The notes under the pieces were generated by a model. It made no database searches, had not been told where the DNA came from, and saw nothing but the letters and a program-made list of their open reading frames with translations. This document shows, piece after piece, positions 24,693 through 33,600 of a stretch of DNA of 64,000 nucleotides (its first letter is position 1; every line of letters starts with the position of its first letter). This DNA is from Kribbella rubisoli (GTDB lineage Bacteria > Actinomycetota > Actinomycetes > Propionibacteriales > Kribbellaceae). The position numbers were made by a program, and so were the translations under genes. Where the stretch lies: assembly GCF_004217145.1 (NCBI RefSeq), contig NZ_SHKR01000013.1:744001-808000 (forward strand), written 5' to 3'.

Positions 24693-25211
24693 ATGACGAC
24701 GACACTCAACCAGCTCACCGGTGACTACGTGCTCGACGCCGCGCGGACGCGAATCGGGTTCGTCGCGCGCCACCGGATGGCCACCCGGGTGCGCGGCCGG
24801 TTCGACGTGTTCGAAGGCGCCGTACACCTGGACGGCGACGATCCGGCCAGGTCGAGCGCCCAGCTCACGATCCGCGCGGACAGCATCGAGACCGGCGACC
24901 GACGCCGCGACGCCCAACTCCGCAAGGACTTTCTCGACGCGGCGACGCACCCGATCATCACCTTCATCTCGACGAAGGTCTCGCAGGTCGGCTCATCCGC
25001 CTTCGAAGTAACCGGCGATCTGACGATCCGCGGCATCACACACCCGGTAACGGTCCCGTTCGAACTCGTCTCCACACCCGTCGGCGACATCGCATTCGCG
25101 GCCGCACTCACCATCGAACGCGCCCGCTGGCAGGTCAACTGGAACGCCTTCACCACAGCCCTGGTCAGCCCGACCGTGGTCCTGGACCTCCAGGTCTTCG
25201 TCGCCGCCTAG
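24693..25211 (+). CDS. YceI family protein
   Basis: 172 residues matching the YceI lipocalin-like barrel: LTGDYVLDAARTRIGFVARHRMATRVRGRFDVFEGAVHLDGDD, FLDAATHPIITFISTKV, LTIRGITHPVTVPFEL. No signal peptide is present, so it is cytoplasmic here. Members bind isoprenoid-like lipids; the actinobacterial role is not established. Its stop overlaps the convergent lipoprotein gene by 4 bp. Confidence 0.92.
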   Translation: MTTTLNQLTGDYVLDAARTRIGFVARHRMATRVRGRFDVFEGAVHLDGDDPARSSAQLTIRADSIETGDRRRDAQLRKDFLDAATHPIITFISTKVSQVGSSAFEVTGDLTIRGITHPVTVPFELVSTPVGDIAFAAALTIERARWQVNWNAFTTALVSPTVVLDLQVFVAA

Positions 25212-25831
25212 TCCTCGCAGGCGATCCCGTCGTGATCGGAGTCCAGACGATAGATATCCGAACCGATCACCTCGATCGGCCCAGCAACGTACTCCGGCCC
25301 GTTCCCACTCCCACCCGAACAGTCGACATCACTCGCGATCGGAACGCACCCGGAGTAGTTCGGGTCGCACCCCGACGGCTCTTCCGGCTCGTCAACCTTC
25401 GTGCCGACAGCAGTAACCTGCGTCCGCGGCTCCTTCGCCACCTCCTGCCTGAGCAGGTGTTTCGCCGTCTGCACGCCGTTCACGAACGTCACACGGTACG
25501 TCAGCCGACGCGTGCCGTTCACGCCTTTGGTGCGGACCGTCTTCTCGCCCTTCGGGAGCGAGCCGTCGGTCACCGTCCTCTTCTTGAACGGAATCGTGCG
25601 GAGTTCGACGACCTCCTTCGACGTGGTGGTCGTCGTCGCCTTCGGTGTGGCCTTGGTGATCGGCTTGGGCGCGGTCGTGGGCTGGCTGCTGAACGGCGAC
25701 GGTTCCGGTGTGGTGGTAACGCGAACGCTGGCGATCGCAGCCGGCTGGTCAGCCGTCGTACCCGAGCCCCCTCCACATCCGACAACAAGCACGCCAACCC
25801 CCACGACCAGCGCAGCACGAATCAACAACAC
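25208..25831 (-). CDS. Lipoprotein with G5 and Excalibur calcium-binding domains
   Basis: 207 residues. The lipobox LVVGC (signal about 1-19) marks a lipoprotein. A low-complexity TT/K/P linker is followed by a G5 domain (VELRTIPFKKRTVTDGSLPKGEKTVRTKGVNGTRRLTYRVTFVNG) and a C-terminal Excalibur motif ending YRLDSDHDGIACED, a D-x-D-x-D-G-x-x-C-E calcium loop. G5 domains bind N-acetylglucosamine or cell-wall polymers, so the protein probably sits at the cell wall. Convergent with yceI. Confidence 0.9.
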   Translation of the reverse strand: MLLIRAALVVGVGVLVVGCGGGSGTTADQPAAIASVRVTTTPEPSPFSSQPTTAPKPITKATPKATTTTTSKEVVELRTIPFKKRTVTDGSLPKGEKTVRTKGVNGTRRLTYRVTFVNGVQTAKHLLRQEVAKEPRTQVTAVGTKVDEPEEPSGCDPNYSGCVPIASDVDCSGGSGNGPEYVAGPIEVIGSDIYRLDSDHDGIACED

Positions 25832-25989
25832 GGTCTTCCCCCCAACCCGCCGTCGGTTCCCCCCGCGGCGAGATCGTCAGCACCCGGACAACCCGGGCGA
25901 ATTCCGATCTGTACCACCACCCCGAACCCACCCGCGAGACCTCACGACCGACCGCGTCGCTTTTGTTACCTACCGTGCAGTACCGGCCT

Positions 25990-26295
25990 CTAATCGGTGA
26001 TATGCCCCGACAACAGATGAGCGCCGAGCGGACTGATCGTGTGCCGTACGGCGCCGCCCGCGCGCCGCCTCGTCACCAGCCCAGTCCGGTGCAGCACGCG
26101 AGCGTGCTCGCCCGCGCACGCCACCGAAATCCCGACCCGAGTCGCAAGTTCGCTGGTGGAGCCGGCCGCCAGCCGTTCCGCAGGCGTCGCCGCAACCGCC
26201 GCCACTCCCGCGTCCAACCCGTCCGCCGGCTCGGCCGGCGTCAGAAAGTCCGGCGAATACCCAACCGGCTGCGCCAGCACAAAGCCACCACACAC
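25990..26295 (-). pseudogene. Truncated ArsR-like regulator (C-terminal HTH only)
   Basis: The open frame ends STSELATRVGISVACAGEHARVLHRTGLVTRRRAGGAVRHTISPLGAHLLSG, a recognisable ArsR-type winged helix close in layout to the protein at 22609-23553. The usual 200-250 residue N-terminal region is missing; upstream sequence runs straight into the tRNA-Lys gene. I infer an old deletion at the island's left border, leaving about 100 codons. Translation from the frame's own start is possible but unproven. Confidence 0.5.
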
Positions 26296-26371
26296 AGTAA
26301 CCGCCCTCCAGGATCACCCCCACCAAGCAATCCCACCCCAAACCTGACACACTGTTCCCCTCACCAACTGA

Positions 26372-26444
26372 GGGCCTCTAGCTCAACTGGCAGAGCAGCG
26401 GACTTTTAATCCGCGGGTTGTGGGTTCGAGTCCCACGGGGCCTA
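26372..26444 (+). tRNA. tRNA-Lys (anticodon TTT)
   Basis: A 73-nt cloverleaf can be folded by hand: acceptor GGGCCTC pairs with GGGGCCT (two G-U wobbles), D arm GCTC/GAGC, anticodon stem GCGGA/TCCGC with loop CTTTTAA (anticodon TTT), T arm GTGGG-TTCGAGT-CCCAC, discriminator A. CCA is not encoded. Its 3' half is duplicated at 63681-63717, marking it as the integration site of the genomic island. Confidence 0.97.
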
Positions 26445-26446
26445 CC
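26410..26446 (+). repeat. attL: left 37-bp attachment repeat, in tRNA-Lys 3' end
   Basis: Covers the anticodon-stem 3' side through the T arm and acceptor end. Identical for 37 nt to 63681-63717; the bases on both outer sides differ (A/T before, G/T after). Tyrosine integrases of this kind recombine in such tRNA 3' ends. Confidence 0.95.
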
Positions 26447-26689
26447 GCTTTCCCCAGGTCAGGCGCAGATCGGCGGCTCGGCCGGGAAAGTTGGGTCTGC
26501 GCAAACTCTGCCAATACTCCGAGTGGCTGATACACGCCCGTCTGAGGAGGGTCGGCGGCTCCGTGCAGCCAGCTGGCTGCGCGTTGCTGAGCGACGTATC
26601 GCATTCTGTCGCACTGTTCTCGTTTCGTCCGATCTCCCGCTCGCCAAGCCGTTGAGCTGCCACGTGCTGTTGGACTGTGGAGGGCCGAG

Positions 26690-28120
26690 ATGAGCAGACC
26701 GCACCTTCCGATCGGAACGTGGGGCAACGTCCGATCCCGTGCTGAGAGGAAGGACGCCGAGGGCAAAGTCGTCTCCTGGCGCGCGTCCACGTACTTCCGT
26801 GACCACGACGGACGGACCCGTGAGGTCACCGCCTCCGCCAAGACCAAGGGCGCAGCCGAGCACCGCCTACTCACGAAGCTGCGAGACCGGGCAAAGATCA
26901 CGCAGTACGGCGAGCTGAGCCCGACGGACAAGATCAACGACCTCATCGACCTGTGGATCGAGAAGTTAGAGGAACGCATCGAAGACGGCCGGCGATCACC
27001 GACGACGCTGACGACGTACCGCACAGCCATCAAGAACCACGTACGACCCGCCCTCGGCGAACTCCTGATCGGTGAGGCAACCACACCACGCATCGACAGA
27101 GTGATCGGAACCATCAAGCGCACCGCCGGTCGATCCACAGCGAAGATCTGCCGCGCAGTCGTCTCCGGCATGATGCAACTAGCCGTCCGGTACGGCGCCC
27201 TGACGGTCAACCCGGTCCGCGAGGTCGAAGCTATCGAGGCCCGCCCGAAGGACCCGCCCCGAGCACTCACCAACGAAGAGATCGCCGGCCTACGGCAACT
27301 CCTGACCACCGACGAAGCCGCCGTACGAGCCGACCTTCCTGACCTGGTCCTCTTCATGCTCGGCACAGGCGTCCGAATCGGCGAGTCGCTCGCCGTCCGC
27401 TGGTCACAGGTCAACCTCGAGTCCGGCGCAATCGAGATCACTCACACCATGGTTCGCGTCCCAGGCCAAGGCTTGATCCGCAAGGCCCCTAAATCCAAGG
27501 CCGGCGAACGCGCCCTACCCCTCCCAGACTGGGCCGTCACCATGCTCCGCCGACGCAACGCAGCCGGCATCCTCCCCGACGAACCCATCTTCGCCGACTC
27601 CCTCGGAGGCTTCCGAGACCCCTCCAACGTCCGCCGAGCCCTCCGCCGCGCACTATCCCCCGTAGCCAGCACCGCCCGCCGCGACCTAGGCGAGACTCTC
27701 CGATCCGCCCGCCTCCAAGCCGGCCTCACCCGCAAACAGGTCGTCACGAAACTCGGCTGGCCCAAGACCAGGCTCGAGCTGATCGAGAGCGGCCGCATCA
27801 AGCTCGACCGCGAACTCGTAGCCACCCTCGTCAAGACCTACCGCATAAACCTCGACGCATCCTCCACCCTCAGCGCCCAAGTCGACCAAGCAGCCCAACC
27901 CTCACCCTCAGACGCCCTCACCTGGATCCGCTCCCACACCTTCCGCAAAACCACAGCCACCGCCCTAGACCGTCGAGGCCAATCCGCCCGCCAAATAGCC
28001 GACCACCTAGGCCAAGCCCAAGTCTCCATAACCCAAGACGTCTACATGGGCCGCCGAATCCACAACCCCTCCGCCGCAGCCGCCCTGGACCAAGAGTTCG
28101 CGGATCTCGACCTCTGGTGA
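26690..28120 (+). CDS. int: Tyrosine site-specific integrase with internal XRE-type HTH insertion
   Basis: 476 residues from ATG 26690. The N-terminal part includes a SAM-like core-binding domain (TPRIDRVIGTIKRTAGRSTAKICRAVVSGMMQLAVR). The catalytic domain has Arg229 (TGVRIGE), His416-x-x-Arg419 (SHTFRKTTAT), HLGQ near 440 and Tyr452 (DVYMG). Between the first Arg region and the H-x-x-R box, residues about 332-388 form a helix-turn-helix of cro/C1 type (LGETLRSARLQAGLTRKQVVTKLGWPKTRLELIESG), unusual for an integrase. It should catalyse integration and excision at tRNA-Lys. No excisionase gene was recognised nearby. Confidence 0.92.
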   Translation: MSRPHLPIGTWGNVRSRAERKDAEGKVVSWRASTYFRDHDGRTREVTASAKTKGAAEHRLLTKLRDRAKITQYGELSPTDKINDLIDLWIEKLEERIEDGRRSPTTLTTYRTAIKNHVRPALGELLIGEATTPRIDRVIGTIKRTAGRSTAKICRAVVSGMMQLAVRYGALTVNPVREVEAIEARPKDPPRALTNEEIAGLRQLLTTDEAAVRADLPDLVLFMLGTGVRIGESLAVRWSQVNLESGAIEITHTMVRVPGQGLIRKAPKSKAGERALPLPDWAVTMLRRRNAAGILPDEPIFADSLGGFRDPSNVRRALRRALSPVASTARRDLGETLRSARLQAGLTRKQVVTKLGWPKTRLELIESGRIKLDRELVATLVKTYRINLDASSTLSAQVDQAAQPSPSDALTWIRSHTFRKTTATALDRRGQSARQIADHLGQAQVSITQDVYMGRRIHNPSAAAALDQEFADLDLW

Positions 28121-28207
28121 GAGGCCAGTTCGAACGTGCGACGCACTGCTTAGGAAGATGAAGGCACAGAGGGATGCACGACCGACCAACTTGGCCGACC
28201 ATCGCGG

Positions 28208-28546
28208 TCATCCCCAGAAGATGCTCGTCGGGTCGCGGTCGATCTCGGTCAGTAGGTCGTCGATACTCTGCGATGGCGCGAGTCTGTCGTAGGTATGGAA
28301 GCGCTGGTGCCGGTCGACCCAGTACAACGTCCAGGACTTGTCAGTGGCGTTGTAGCGCAAGCGAGCGATTGCGGAGCTGGTCCAGTCCGCCTGGGTGTCG
28401 TCGTGCCAGGGCGGGCGCCGTTCAACGAGCGTCAGGTGGCGTGGGGCGACTTCGCACTCGATACGCAGGTGGTCGCGAGCGTGCTCCGGGACCCGTGCGA
28501 CGCACCATCGCTGCACGCGTTCGACATCCAGTTCGGACAATGCCAT
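28208..28546 (-). CDS. DUF3024 domain protein
   Basis: 112 residues. It begins MALSELDVERVQRWCVARVPEHARDHLRIECEVAPRHLTLVERRPPW and ends with SIDDLLTEIDRDPTSIFWG. The LVERRPPW and IARLRYNATDKSWTLYWVDRHQRFHTYD segments are typical of DUF3024, a small family common in actinobacteria and on mobile elements. Function unknown. Convergent with the integrase. Confidence 0.8.
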   Translation of the reverse strand: MALSELDVERVQRWCVARVPEHARDHLRIECEVAPRHLTLVERRPPWHDDTQADWTSSAIARLRYNATDKSWTLYWVDRHQRFHTYDRLAPSQSIDDLLTEIDRDPTSIFWG

Positions 28547-28764
28547 TCAATTCACCAGTCGTGGGGCGACCCTGAGCTGTGCCGATCTGGTCAGCAGCTT
28601 GGCCGGTCGGGCGTGCGGAGCAGGCGGTGGGTCGGCTTCTTGACGGACGTGCGACGCCGTACCTCAGACCCTACCGACCGACGGTCGGTCGGATCTGGCC
28701 GTTCGCCTCATACAGCGGCCTGGATACTTGAAAAGTGACGAACTCATCGCTGTCGATCTCGGAA

Positions 28765-28784
28765 AGTAACGCTCAGATGTTACT
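28765..28784. promoter_or_regulatory. Inverted repeat AGTAAC-N8-GTTACT upstream of abiE
   Basis: Six-base arms (28765-28770 and 28779-28784) lie 22 bp ahead of the AbiEi ATG. AbiEi antitoxins are known to repress their operon by binding inverted repeats in this position, so this is a likely autoregulatory site. The rest of 28547-28806 shows no gene. Confidence 0.45.
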
Positions 28785-28806
28785 CTTGAAGAGCAAGGAG
28801 GTGAGA

Positions 28807-29754
28807 ATGATGCGTGCGGTTGACGTGCTGGAGTCACTGGAACTGGTTGGTTCCAGCCAGTGGGGACTGGTGACGACGACCCAGGCCCACGAGGCAGGTG
28901 TGTCCAAGATGCATCTTTCCCGCCTTGCCGAGCGCGGAACTGTGCAGCGTGTTCGTCATGGCGTCTACGCACTCCCTTCCGCCGACACCGGACCATTGCA
29001 GGGGCTGCGCGCAGCCTGGCTAGCCACCGGCAGCCAGCCGGCGGGCAGCCAGCCGTTGGCCGTGGTGTCTGGTGAGTCCGCGGCAGCCGTGTACAGCCTC
29101 GGCGATGTGCTGGCTTCCAAGTACGAGTTCACTACCGCAGTACGTCGGCAGACCACGCAGCCGGACATCCGGTATCGCAAGCGCGACCTACCGGACGAAG
29201 ATGTCGCGTGGGTCGATGGGCTGCCGGTGACTTCAGTCGCGCGCACTGTCAACGACCTGGCCACCGACGGCACCGACTTCGACCACCTCGCTGCAGTGGT
29301 CCGCGATGCAGTCGCTACCACCGACGTCAGGTCCGGTTCCCTCGTACAGGCGCTCGAGCCGGTGGCCGAGCGGTTCGGATCTCCGGACGGCAACGCCATG
29401 CTCGCGGCGCTCCTGAAGGCAGCTGGCTTCCAGCCTGACACCGGGCTGCTGGAGTTGGCGGTCCCTGAGCTGCGAGAGAAGTTCTTCCGAAAACTCGCGC
29501 CCGAGTTCGAAGACATCGTCAACCGGGCCGTTGACGAGCGACTTCGCGAATTGGAGCAAGGGATCGCCTTCACCTCGGCGACTCGACACGTAGTCGACGC
29601 AGCACGACCTGACGGAACACGAGATGCCGCAAGCCGGCAGAACAGGAAAATCGACGATGGCGGAGCCGCTGACTCAGCTGGAAGCGAACCGGCTGCGACA
29701 GTCCTTGGGGGCCAAGCTGGCCAGCGAGGCCAAGAGCCGCGGCGTCGCGGCTGA
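28807..29754 (+). CDS. Type IV antitoxin AbiEi-like protein
   Basis: 315 residues from ATG 28807, preceded by AAGGAGG; the frame opens earlier at 28735 without such a signal. The N-terminal winged helix (WGLVTTTQAHEAGVSKMHLSRLAERGTVQRVRHGVYALPS) is the AbiEi_4 antitoxin domain. The middle follows the family pattern (AVVSGESAAAVYSLGD, DGLPVTSVARTVNDLA, HLAAVVRDAVA). The last 60 residues are Arg/Ala/Gly-rich and encoded in the overlap with the toxin gene, so the functional C-terminus may be shorter. Antitoxin and autorepressor for the AbiEii toxin. Confidence 0.85.
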   Translation: MMRAVDVLESLELVGSSQWGLVTTTQAHEAGVSKMHLSRLAERGTVQRVRHGVYALPSADTGPLQGLRAAWLATGSQPAGSQPLAVVSGESAAAVYSLGDVLASKYEFTTAVRRQTTQPDIRYRKRDLPDEDVAWVDGLPVTSVARTVNDLATDGTDFDHLAAVVRDAVATTDVRSGSLVQALEPVAERFGSPDGNAMLAALLKAAGFQPDTGLLELAVPELREKFFRKLAPEFEDIVNRAVDERLRELEQGIAFTSATRHVVDAARPDGTRDAASRQNRKIDDGGAADSAGSEPAATVLGGQAGQRGQEPRRRG

Positions 29755-30592
29755 CCCGATCCGCAAGCAGTACATCTTCACGATCTTCCTCAGCCGCATC
29801 TTTCAGGACTCCGACGCCCCGTGGGTGCTACTGGGCGGCAACGCGCTACTGATCCGAACCGGAGGCGGCCGATTCACCCAGGATGTCGATCTTGCTCGCG
29901 AGACACCGTGGACCAGTACCGAAGACGCGTTGTCAGAACTGCGGCAGCTGTCCAGCCGTCGGCATCACGGAGACCCGTTCGAGTTCGAGCTGTACTCGAT
30001 GACCATCCAGCGAGAGGTCGACCCCTATGGTTATGGCGCCGAAACCGCCAAGGTGAAGGCGCGGGCCTTGCTGGGCGGTCGAGAGTTCGAGTCCTTCAGC
30101 ATCGATCTCACGACCCGGCGACACCTCGATGCCGCGGTCGACCATGTGCCACTCAAACCGATCATCGACCACGAGACCCTGCAAGACCTGCCGTCGGTTC
30201 CCACCACTCCGATCGAACACCACCTGGCCGACAAGATCTGCGCTCTGTACGAGCGGCACGGCCAGGACGGTAACGAAGCATCGACCCGCTACCGCGATCT
30301 GGCCGACATTGTCCGGATCGTTGCGGCGATCCCGTTCGACGCCGCCAGGCTCACCACGGTCCTCGCGCGGGAAGCCGGCCGCCGCCAGCTGACGCTGCCG
30401 AACAAGGTGCATGCGCCGAGCGAGGAATGGGTCGTCGGCTTCCCCCGGTCCGCCGCCGGGTTCGCCGAGTACCCACGTGAATACTGGGACCTGAACACTG
30501 CACTGACCTTCTGCAGCACCTGCCTGGACGAGATCCTCAACGCTGAGCGAACCACTGGCACCTGGGATCCAGTCCGTCTCTTGTGGCAGTAG
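29657..30592 (+). CDS. AbiEii/AbiGii-family nucleotidyltransferase toxin
   Basis: 311 residues from ATG 29657; ATG 29624 is also in frame. The minimal nucleotidyltransferase motif is visible as VLLGGNALLIRTGGGRFTQDVDLAR (G-G-x-A-L ... D-x-D near residues 60-78), followed by the helical region VPTTPIEHHLADKICALYERH and YRDLADIVRIVAAI. AbiEii toxins transfer nucleotides to block growth, and the AbiE pair confers phage abortive infection and element stability. The gene overlaps the antitoxin by about 98 bp in another frame, unusually long. Confidence 0.88.
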   Translation: MAEPLTQLEANRLRQSLGAKLASEAKSRGVAADPIRKQYIFTIFLSRIFQDSDAPWVLLGGNALLIRTGGGRFTQDVDLARETPWTSTEDALSELRQLSSRRHHGDPFEFELYSMTIQREVDPYGYGAETAKVKARALLGGREFESFSIDLTTRRHLDAAVDHVPLKPIIDHETLQDLPSVPTTPIEHHLADKICALYERHGQDGNEASTRYRDLADIVRIVAAIPFDAARLTTVLAREAGRRQLTLPNKVHAPSEEWVVGFPRSAAGFAEYPREYWDLNTALTFCSTCLDEILNAERTTGTWDPVRLLWQ

Positions 30593-30669
30593 GACTGCGG
30601 GGGCAAGACCACAGCGGTGTGCTCCTAATGGGCAAGATCTTCCTTCGGTGCCGGTCCTGCTCATGACTG

Positions 30670-33600
30670 TCAGTCTGGCTGCGTTGGAGTGATGGATTCG
30701 GGCGGCATTGCCGACGGGGCTGTGTGGTTTGTCGGTCGTTCAGTGGCGCCCGATGAGCAGGCAGTGAGGAGGTTCAGGAGCCGGGAGTGTTGACGGCGTC
30801 GCACGGCTGCCTTCTCTGGTGGCGCGTCTCCGAGGACCGCAGGCGCATGGATCTGGTAGCGCTCCCTGTAGGCGGCGATCTCGCGCACAAGATCGGCGAG
30901 ATCCTGGTCCGGTGGGGTACTGGCGACTCGGTGCAGTTCTCGGTACCAGGCAGGCTGCTCGGCTGAGGCTTTGCCGGCCAGCCAATCGGCGCGTTGTGCA
31001 ATCTGGGATTCGAGCTCGCGGAGTGGGGCGATCAAGGTCGGGTCGCTGACGTGCGTTGCTGGGATTACTAGGCCGGCGACCGCAGTTGGGTGTTCGCCTC
31101 GGCGGCGGAGGGCTCTGGAAACCAGGCGATCGACCCTGGCGTGGAGGACAGCTGCGAGGTCGTTGGCGTTCGTCAGAGGCGATTGGTCGACGGCGCGATG
31201 GAGAACCTCGGTGACGTCGATGCTGGCGCTCTCGGCGCGGCGGAGCTCGGCGATCAGTGCGCCGTAGGCAGGGGACGCCTGGAGTGCCGCTTGGTCTGCT
31301 GGGTCGAGTCCGGAGGCGTCGATGGCCTGCTTGTAGCGGATCTTGGCGTCGAGTTGGCTGAGGTGTTCGTAGATGGGAACGAGACGGTCGAGGCGGGTGG
31401 CATTGTCGAGTTCGCGGCGGAGTACTTCGTGTGCGGATTGTTCGACGCCGGGGTCGTTGAGGACGGCTTCGAGGACGTCTTGCATGGTCTGTTCGGGATG
31501 CGGCTCGTGGAGATCCGAGGAGCTCTGGTGGGTGGCGACGTACGCCAGGTTGTTGTCGCGGCCGCGGGTCATGCCGACGTACGTCAGGGCTCGGGTTAGT
31601 TGCTCGGTGACGAGGAGGTGGGCGGTGTCGACGGTGGTGCCTTGGGCTCGGTGGGCGGTGGTGGCGTAGGCGAGTTCGACGGATTCCTGGACGTAGGCGC
31701 TGGGCAGGGTGACCGTGTCCTTGGCGTGGTTTTGGACGGTGAGGGAACCGTCAGGCCAGCGGTGGATGACGGTCCAGTGGTCGCCGTTCTTCACGAACTG
31801 GCGCTGACTGTAGGGGAGGCGGCGGCTGTTGAGGCGGGTGACGATGTGGTCGCCTAGGCCGACGTGGTTGCCGTTGTGGAGCTCGATGCCGTCGGGTTCA
31901 ACCTTGCCGGTGGTGATGCGGTCGAGTCGGGCCCGGGCGTTGAGCCGCGCAACCGTGGTGTTGTCGGCGGCGATCAGGAGGCTGGTCTTGCCCCCGTTGG
32001 TGTCGGCGAGCCAGGCCTTGTAGGCGGCCTCTTCCATCTCGTCTGATGAGCCGGAGGTGAGTCGGTCGTGGTTGTCGTAGGCATCGATGGCGCTCAGCTC
32101 GCCGCGACGCAGCGCGAGGCTGGCGTCGCGCTCCCATGGGTTCGTGAAGCGCCAGACGTCGGTGAGTTCGGCTGCCTCGGTGTCTTTGGCGATGAGCCGG
32201 AACGCGCCGCCGGTGTCGACGGCGGACAGTTGTGCGTCATCACCGACGAGCAGGATCTTCGCTCCAGCCGCATTGGCAGCGCGGGCAAGACTGGCGAGTT
32301 CCATGGTGCTGGCCATGGAGGCTTCGTCGATGATGACGAGCTGGTTCTTGTGGAAGGTCCACCGATCGCTCTGAGCTCTAAGGGCTGCGAGCTGAACGAT
32401 GAGTCGTTCACGGCGGAGACGGCGTCGTGAGCGGCGAGCGAGCTCGGCGGCATGTTCGGTTTGCAGGATCTGTTCGCGGCGTTGTTCGGCGCCGAGACCG
32501 GCCGATTCGTAGATCCATTTGGCGATGTTCTCGGTGGGAGCGCCGATGGCATCGGACAGGACGGTTGAGGCGGCTGAGGATGGTGCGAGGGCGATGATCG
32601 ATCCGTCGCCGTACTTGGATTCCCAGCTGGCGGTGAGTGCGGACAAGAGGCTGGTCTTGCCGGCCCCGGCGGGCCCGATCAGGGCCTCGAGCTTCTGCCC
32701 GCTGGTCACGATTCGGAGGAGCGCGTCGGCCTTGTCGGCGGTGAGACCGGTGGTGTTGATCGATGCTGGCGCGATGGTGGGTCCGCTGGCGTCGCGGGCA
32801 AGGTCGAGGAGGACCGCCTCGGCGCCGAGGATGACGGGTGAGGTGTAGATCTGGCCGTTGTGGATCGTGAACACGTTCTCGCCGCTGCCGCGGGTGACGG
32901 GGATGGTGACCAGTTCTGGTGCGGTCAGGCTGATCGAGTGCTGCTCGGCCCGTTCGACGATCGCTCGCAGTGCGGTCGACCGGTCGTTCGTGGTGACGAA
33001 TCTGAGCAGTCGGGTCTGGCGTGCGGCCTCGGCGAGGAGGTTCCAGCGTGTCCAGGTGGCGCGTTTGGTTTGCAGCGTCAGGACGGTTGCGGCGCCATAC
33101 GCGTCGAGCGTTTCTGGGCTCAGGTCTGCCGCAGCCAGCGGACGCTCGCCGGCTGTGTTGAGGGATCGTCGGATGGCGGTGACGGCATCGTGCCCGATGG
33201 CTTGGTCGGCGCGCTTTCGCCACTGTGCCATCAGCGTTGCGAGGGGTTGTGCGAGGTGCTTGGATGGGCGGTTCATGAGGGTCGCCTGCTGCCGTAGGGC
33301 ATACATCTCGCGGGCGTCGGGTGGGCGGATCTGTTCGCCGCGGTCGTCGAGAAGTGCGTTCAGATTGGCCTCGATCCGTGCGGTTCTGGCCGAGAATTCG
33401 CGGATCAGGTCGTCGGGAATCGCGTCAATTTCGAACGCCGGATTCCGTCTGGAACCGCGTTCGCGCAGTTCCCAGTTCACGCCGAGACGCCGGGTGAGAT
33501 GGTCGGCGAGGAGCACGTTGTGGATCTCCGACATTGCGACCGCGGCCCGGTACAGCACACGCCCATCGAGGGTTCGCCATGCTCCGTCCGGGCCCTGGAC

